Assembly: GCA_022709365.1 (NCBI GenBank) | Contig: JAKLIY010000027.1 | Coordinates: forward strand, 1-58,534 | Direction: 5' to 3' | Origin: Pseudomonadota bacterium | GTDB taxonomy: Bacteria > Pseudomonadota > Gammaproteobacteria > Competibacterales > Competibacteraceae | Length of the DNA: 58,534 nucleotides | Shown here: one piece after another, positions 54,373 to 58,534 of the stretch | Layout: every line of letters begins with the position of its first letter | Numbering within the stretch: the first letter of the stretch is position 1 | Made by a program: the position numbers and the translations under genes | Notes under the pieces: generated by a model | Databases searched by the model: none | The model's input: only the letters and a program-made list of their open reading frames with translations | What the model was told of the DNA's origin: nothing

Positions 54373-55877
54373 ACGCCCTCAAACGCCTGTTTCCATTTCA
54401 CGGCGGACTGAAAACCGTTCGCCACAAAGCCGAATCCAATCAGTCGCCAATTCAACCCGGCGCTCTGCCCCGGCAGTTGACCGTCCCGTTGCGCCAACAC
54501 ATCGGTGCCATCGCCAAACCGCTGGTGCAGCCCGGCGACCGGGTGTTGAAGGGGCAGATGATCGGTCAGGCCGATGGCTACATCAGCGCCGCCATCCATG
54601 CCCCTACCTCCGGGATCGTGGCTGCCGTGGAATCCCGGCATGTTCCCCATCCCTCCGGGTTGCCTGACCTGTGCGTGGTCATCGACAGCGACGGTGAGGA
54701 GCGCTGGATCGACCGGGAACCGGTCGATTACCGTCATCGACATCCCAGCGAATTACGCAATATCTTGCGTAACGCCGGCATTGTGGGGCTGGGCGGAGCC
54801 GGGTTTCCCAGTGCGGTCAAGTTAAACCTGAGCGGTAGCGATGATCTGGAAACCCTGATTCTCAACGGCGCGGAATGTGAGCCGTGGATTACCTGCGATG
54901 ACCGGCTGATGCGCGAACGGGCGGCGGGTATCGTCGCCGGGTTACGGGTCATGGCCCATTTGCTGAAGCCGCGTGACGTGCTGATCGGTATTGAAGAGGA
55001 TAAGCCGGAAGCGATTGCCGCGATGAGCGAAGCCTGCGCCGGAACCGATTACCAGGTTCGGCCCATTCCCACCCGCTATCCCAGCGGTAGCGTCAAGCAA
55101 CTGGTCAAACTGCTGACCGGCAAGGAAACGCCAGTGGAGGGTCTGCCGGTTGATGTCGGCGTCCAGTGTTTCAACGTGGCGACCGCCTACGCCGTGCATC
55201 GTGTGGTGGACCATGGTGAACCGCTGATTTCCCGTGTGGTGACCGTGACCGGGCAGGTCAAACAGCCCGGCAATATCGAGGCGCTGTTGGGAACTGCGTT
55301 TGCTGACCTGGTGGAACAGTGTGGCGGTTATCGGGAGGGCGTGGAGCGGTTGATCATGGGCGGGCCGATGATGGGGTTTGCTCTGCACAGCGACGAGGTT
55401 CCAGTCACTAAGGCCGCTAACTGTATCCTGGCCGCCAGCGCCGCTGAACTGACGCCCGAGCAACCTGTGATGCCTTGTATCCGTTGCAGCGCTTGCGTCG
55501 AGGTCTGTCCCGCCGATCTGTTGCCGCAGCAGTTGTACTGGCACGCCCGCGCCCGCGAGTTCGACAAGGCCCAGGATCACCATTTATTCAGTTGCATTGA
55601 GTGTGGCTGTTGCAGCTACGTCTGTCCGAGTCATATCCCGCTGGTGCAGTACTATCGCTACGCCAAGAATGAAATCTGGGCGCAGGAGAAGGAAAAGCAG
55701 AAGGCGGAGCTGGCCCGGCAGCGGCATCAGGCGCGGGTTGAACGGCTGGAGCGCGAGAAGCAGGAGCGGGAGGCGAAGTTGCGGCAAAAAGCGCCGGCCA
55801 AGGCCCCCCTCTCCCCTAGCCCCTCTCCCACAAGGGGCGAGGGGAGTACAGTGGTCGTCAGTGACCGGGACGGTTGA
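54369..55877 (+). CDS. rnfC: Rnf complex subunit C, with a repeat-derived tail
   Basis: A 502-residue protein with N-terminal HPGL-type and NADH/FMN-binding-like regions ([40 protein letters not shown]) and two [4Fe-4S] sites, [12 protein letters not shown] and [13 protein letters not shown] coiled-coil tail rich in K, E, R and Q follows. The very end, [14 protein letters not shown], is encoded by a 36-base GC-rich palindrome (55811-55846) and so is probably an insertion. The start at 54369 ([13 protein letters not shown]) is set by the 4-base overlap with rnfB. rnfD follows after 3 bases. Confidence 0.95.
   Translation: MNALKRLFPFHGGLKTVRHKAESNQSPIQPGALPRQLTVPLRQHIGAIAKPLVQPGDRVLKGQMIGQADGYISAAIHAPTSGIVAAVESRHVPHPSGLPDLCVVIDSDGEERWIDREPVDYRHRHPSELRNILRNAGIVGLGGAGFPSAVKLNLSGSDDLETLILNGAECEPWITCDDRLMRERAAGIVAGLRVMAHLLKPRDVLIGIEEDKPEAIAAMSEACAGTDYQVRPIPTRYPSGSVKQLVKLLTGKETPVEGLPVDVGVQCFNVATAYAVHRVVDHGEPLISRVVTVTGQVKQPGNIEALLGTAFADLVEQCGGYREGVERLIMGGPMMGFALHSDEVPVTKAANCILAASAAELTPEQPVMPCIRCSACVEVCPADLLPQQLYWHARAREFDKAQDHHLFSCIECGCCSYVCPSHIPLVQYYRYAKNEIWAQEKEKQKAELARQRHQARVERLEREKQEREAKLRQKAPAKAPLSPSPSPTRGEGSTVVVSDRDG
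55811..55846. repeat. Palindromic repeat inside the rnfC coding tail
   Basis: CTCCCC-TA-GCCCCT (55811-55824) pairs with AGGGGC-GA-GGGGAG (55833-55846) around an 8-base loop. Its length is a multiple of three, so the frame is kept and the codons add a Pro/Ser-rich tail. It resembles common CCCTCTCCC-type intergenic palindromes. Confidence 0.65.
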
Positions 55878-55880
55878 ATC

Positions 55881-56918
55881 ATGCGCTTCAAAACGGTCAC
55901 TTCTCCCCATGTTTTGCAGGACGCCGGCGTCGGCCAGGTCATGCGCCGGGTGTTGTACGCCATGCTGCCTGGTATCGCTGCCCTGACCTGGTTCTTCGGC
56001 TGGGGTATTCTGGTTAATCTGGTCCTCGCAACCACCGTCGCGCTGCTGGCGGAAACCGCAATGCTGGCGGCACGCGGCAAGCCGATCCTGCTGCATTTGG
56101 GTGATTCCAGCGCAGTCGTTACCGCCTGGCTGCTGGCCGTCGCCTTGCCGCCGCTGGCTCCGTGGTGGTTAACGGTCGTCGGTGTACTGTCAGCCATCGT
56201 ACTTGCCAAGCATCTCTACGGCGGACTCGGCTATAACCCGTTCAATCCGGCGATGGTCGGCTATGTCGTGTTGCTGATCTCATTTCCCCGTGAAATGAGC
56301 ACCTGGTTGGTGCCACATGGCCTCGATCAGTCGCAGGCCATGACCTTTTGGGAAACGCTGCAGGTGATGTTCAATAGCGAATGGCCGGCGCGGTTCGCCG
56401 CTGACGCGCTGACCGGGGCGACGCCGCTGGATGTGTTGCGCACCAAACTGGGCCTGGGCCTGACGGTGACCGAGATTCGCAACAGTCCGGTTTTTGGCAT
56501 TGTGTCGGGTCACGGCTGGGAATGGGCGACCTCTGGATTTTTGGTCGGCGGGTTATGGCTGATTTATACCCGTGCCGCCGATTGGCGAATTCCGGCGGGG
56601 ATGCTGGGCGGGCTGGCGGTGATCGCGACTGTGTTCTACGTCGTCGATCCCGTGCGTTACGCCCCGCCGTGGTTCCATCTATGGAGCGGTGCAGCGATTT
56701 TCGGCGCGTTCTTTATCGCTACCGATCCAGTGACCGCCAGCGCTACTCCGCGTGGTCGGCTGATTTATGGCGCAGGGATTGGCATTCTGGTCTACATCAT
56801 CCGGGGATTTGGCGGTTATCCCGATGGCGTGGCGTTTTCGGTGTTGTTGATGAACATCGCCGCGCCCACGATTGATCTTTACACCCAGCCCCGGGTGTTC
56901 GGAGCGCGGCGCGGATGA
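55881..56918 (+). CDS. rnfD: Rnf complex membrane subunit D
   Basis: A 345-residue NqrB/RnfD-type membrane flavoprotein with about nine helices. FMN is attached covalently through the threonine of ADALTGATPLD (T181). GLGYNPFNPAMVGYVVL and FGAFFIATDPVTASATPRG are family stretches. Start 55881 lies 3 bases after rnfC; its stop overlaps rnfG by 4 bases. Confidence 0.97.
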   Translation: MRFKTVTSPHVLQDAGVGQVMRRVLYAMLPGIAALTWFFGWGILVNLVLATTVALLAETAMLAARGKPILLHLGDSSAVVTAWLLAVALPPLAPWWLTVVGVLSAIVLAKHLYGGLGYNPFNPAMVGYVVLLISFPREMSTWLVPHGLDQSQAMTFWETLQVMFNSEWPARFAADALTGATPLDVLRTKLGLGLTVTEIRNSPVFGIVSGHGWEWATSGFLVGGLWLIYTRAADWRIPAGMLGGLAVIATVFYVVDPVRYAPPWFHLWSGAAIFGAFFIATDPVTASATPRGRLIYGAGIGILVYIIRGFGGYPDGVAFSVLLMNIAAPTIDLYTQPRVFGARRG

Positions 56919-57562
56919 AACCCCTGGCGCGTAGTATGGGCGTTGCCGCCCTGATTTTGACCGGATTTGCCTTGGTCGGGACCGGACTGGTCACTGTGAC
57001 TTATACCAGTACCAAGGACATTATCGCCGAGGCGCAACGAGCGGCGCTGGAAGCCAATCTGAATCAGTTGGTGCCAGCGGATCGTTACGATAACCGGGTG
57101 ACAGAAGATCGCATCGACATCGTGGCGCCGGAGTGGCTGGGGACGGATCAGCCGGTCGCTGTCTACCGCGCCCGGAAAGAGGGTCAGCCGGTCGCACTGT
57201 TCGCGACGCCGTATGCGCCGGACGGCTACAGCGGGCCGATTCAACTGTTGATTGGCGTGTATGCCGACGGGACACTGGCCGGGGTGCGTGTCCTTCAGCA
57301 TAAAGAGACACCGGGCTTGGGCGATGCGATTGAGGAGCGGCGTTCACCGTGGATTCTGGCGTTTGCCGGAAAGTCGCTGGCCGATCCTTCTCCAGAGAAG
57401 TGGAAGGTCAAACGGGATGGCGGCGTTTTCGATCAGTTCACTGGTGCGACGATCACGCCCCGGGCGGTGGTCAAGGCGACCCGCCGGTTTCTGGAATACG
57501 TCCAAAGTCACCGGGAGCAATTGTTTGCGCCAGCATCTGCGCACCCGGCGGGAAAGAGTTAG
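56915..57562 (+). CDS. rnfG: Rnf complex flavoprotein subunit G
   Basis: A 215-residue protein with one N-terminal membrane helix (SMGVAALILTGFALVGTGLV) and a periplasmic FMN domain whose attachment threonine is T179 in DQFTGATITPRAVVKA. The start overlaps the rnfD stop (ATGA). HKETPGLGDAIEERRSPW is a family segment. It accepts electrons from RnfD. Confidence 0.96.
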   Translation: MKPLARSMGVAALILTGFALVGTGLVTVTYTSTKDIIAEAQRAALEANLNQLVPADRYDNRVTEDRIDIVAPEWLGTDQPVAVYRARKEGQPVALFATPYAPDGYSGPIQLLIGVYADGTLAGVRVLQHKETPGLGDAIEERRSPWILAFAGKSLADPSPEKWKVKRDGGVFDQFTGATITPRAVVKATRRFLEYVQSHREQLFAPASAHPAGKS

Positions 57563-57595
57563 GTCAACGAAGCGATCCGTAGCGGAGAAACGGTC

Positions 57596-58288
57596 ATGAT
57601 TGATACCGCAAATTATCGGAAAATTCTCAAGGACGGTGTGTGGACCCAAAATACCGGCTTTGTGGCGCTGCTAGGATTATGTCCCTTGCTGGCAACTTCG
57701 AACTCGGTAGTGAACGGGCTGGGGCTGGGACTGGCGACGCTGCTGGTGTTGCTGCTGTCCAACGTGGCTATTTCGTTAATTCGTCATCTGGTGCGGCCGG
57801 AGGTGCGGATTCCGGTGTTTGTCCTGGTGATCGCCTGCGTGGTGACTGCGGTGGAACTGGCGATGCACGCTTTCCTGCCGGGACTGTACACCGTACTCGG
57901 CATTTTCATTCCACTGATCGTGACTAACTGTTGCGTGATTGGCCGCGCCGAAGCGTTTGCCTTCAAGCACGGTGTCGCCCCATCGGCGGTTGATGGCATT
58001 GCGACCGGTTTAGGATTCCTGCTGGCGCTGGTGCTGCTGGGCGCGGTGCGGGAAGTGGTGGGACAGGGAACACTGTTCAGCCAAGCGGATTTGTTGTTTG
58101 GGGAGTGGGGCCGGCATTTGACCTTGCATCTGGTCGATGATTATCGCGGTTTCCTGCTGGCGATTCTGCCGCCGGGAGCATTCATCGGCCTGGGTTGCCT
58201 GATTGCGCTCAAGAATGTCATTGACGCCCGCGCCCAGCGCCGCAGCGCCACTAAGCCGGTGGCTGTGTTGTTGGCAACCAGGTCTTGA
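57596..58288 (+). CDS. rnfE: Rnf complex subunit E
   Basis: A 230-residue membrane subunit homologous to RnfA, with about six helices. It has the paired motifs LGLCPLLATSNSVVNGLGLG and FIPLIVTNCCVIGRAEAFA, which bind the intramembrane [2Fe-2S] cluster with RnfA. GGAGA lies before ATG 57596, 33 bases after rnfG. It completes rnfABCDGE. The gene nth often follows rnf in gammaproteobacteria, but here insertion-sequence DNA does. Confidence 0.96.
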   Translation: MIDTANYRKILKDGVWTQNTGFVALLGLCPLLATSNSVVNGLGLGLATLLVLLLSNVAISLIRHLVRPEVRIPVFVLVIACVVTAVELAMHAFLPGLYTVLGIFIPLIVTNCCVIGRAEAFAFKHGVAPSAVDGIATGLGFLLALVLLGAVREVVGQGTLFSQADLLFGEWGRHLTLHLVDDYRGFLLAILPPGAFIGLGCLIALKNVIDARAQRRSATKPVAVLLATRS

Positions 58289-58412
58289 AGCGCATAAAAA
58301 TCGCCCTGCTGAAGGGCTTGGAGACACACGGGGTATTCACCTGCCGCCAAGCAGCGAACAGCGCACTAATACACTGCTGGAACGCCGTGAATTCAGCATG
58401 ACGGAAGTATAA
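58289..58412. other. Short gap between rnfE and the insertion sequence
   Basis: No gene is supported here. There is a weak hairpin, GCCCT-N5-AGGGC (58303-58317), without a T tract. Confidence 0.5.
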
Positions 58413-58534
58413 TGGACCCCGAATTTCGGACAGGTAAATAAGGTGGTACTCTGCAACGTAACGACCAGAAACGAGGAACGGGTGATGCAATGCAGAGGAA
58501 AGTCTTCAGTGCGGAGTTCAAGGCGAAGGTTGCG
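58413..58534 (+). mobile_element. Left end of an IS3-family insertion sequence
   Basis: A probable inverted-repeat end begins at TGGACCCCGAATTTCGGACA (58413), of the form usual for this family, and an orfA start follows at 58490. The rest lies beyond the window, so length and target duplication cannot be determined. Confidence 0.65.
58490..58534 (+). CDS. IS3-family transposase OrfA, first 15 codons
   Basis: The frame reads MQRKVFSAEFKAKVA, matching the N-terminal helix of IS3-type OrfA proteins (RKFSAEFKAKVALEAL pattern). It is preceded by GAGGAACGGG and a possible IS end. It is truncated by the window edge; no helix-turn-helix or catalytic region can be seen. Confidence 0.75.
   Translation, partial: MQRKVFSAEFKAKVA

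Overview
The window is a stretch of a gammaproteobacterial chromosome of fairly high GC. The gene orders are typical of that class: rpsL-rpsG-fusA-tuf, mreBCD-mrdA-rodA-mltB-rlpA-dacA-ybeD-lipB-lipA, gatCAB, and rnfABCDGE. A PrsK/PrsR pair next to a PEP-CTERM-type sugar transferase points to an environmental, exopolysaccharide-forming lineage. Candidatus Competibacter or a relative would fit, but that is a guess from gene content and not a measured placement.

Layout. 1-3.3 kb: str operon on the minus strand, read from a near-consensus sigma-70 promoter, with tuf cut by the window edge. 3.3-10.7 kb: exopolysaccharide control and precursor genes (prsR, prsK and the sugar transferase on minus; a TviB-type dehydrogenase and a sugar epimerase on plus). 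10.7-11.5 kb: dnaQ. 11.6-18.5 kb: an accessory island with AbiEi/AbiEii (the toxin interrupted by an amber codon), a MazEF-type pair, a Phd-type antitoxin whose toxin partner is cut off, two degenerate copies of the pyruvate-kinase 3' end, and a two-gene unit of a very long Ser/Thr kinase plus an outer-membrane barrel. 18.9-22.6 kb: pyk and a GH57-type glycoside hydrolase. 22.9-33.9 kb: cell-shape, peptidoglycan and lipoate genes in one minus-strand run. 34.0-44.3 kb: gatCAB, an unrecognised 1148-residue membrane protein, a rubrerythrin-like protein and uvrA. 44.3-50.4 kb: a second accessory island. 50.6-58.3 kb: an acyltransferase, a NUDIX hydrolase, argF behind an attenuator-like leader, and the complete rnf operon. 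The last 120 bases are the left end of an insertion sequence.

The most interesting part is 44.5-50.0 kb. Five tightly spaced plus-strand genes encode a 107-residue beta-rich protein, a SIR2-like protein with a zinc ribbon and intact NAD-site motifs, a protein with a PD-(D/E)XK-like C-terminal domain, an 18-repeat LRR protein whose repeats are nearly identical at DNA level, and a coiled-coil J-domain protein. The cassette is bounded by gene debris: an AraC-type HTH tail on the left, and a HigA fragment and an internally deleted UvrD-like helicase on the right. It looks like a defence-type cassette in an insertion hotspot, and I do not recognise the gene combination. That function is inferred from domains and context only.
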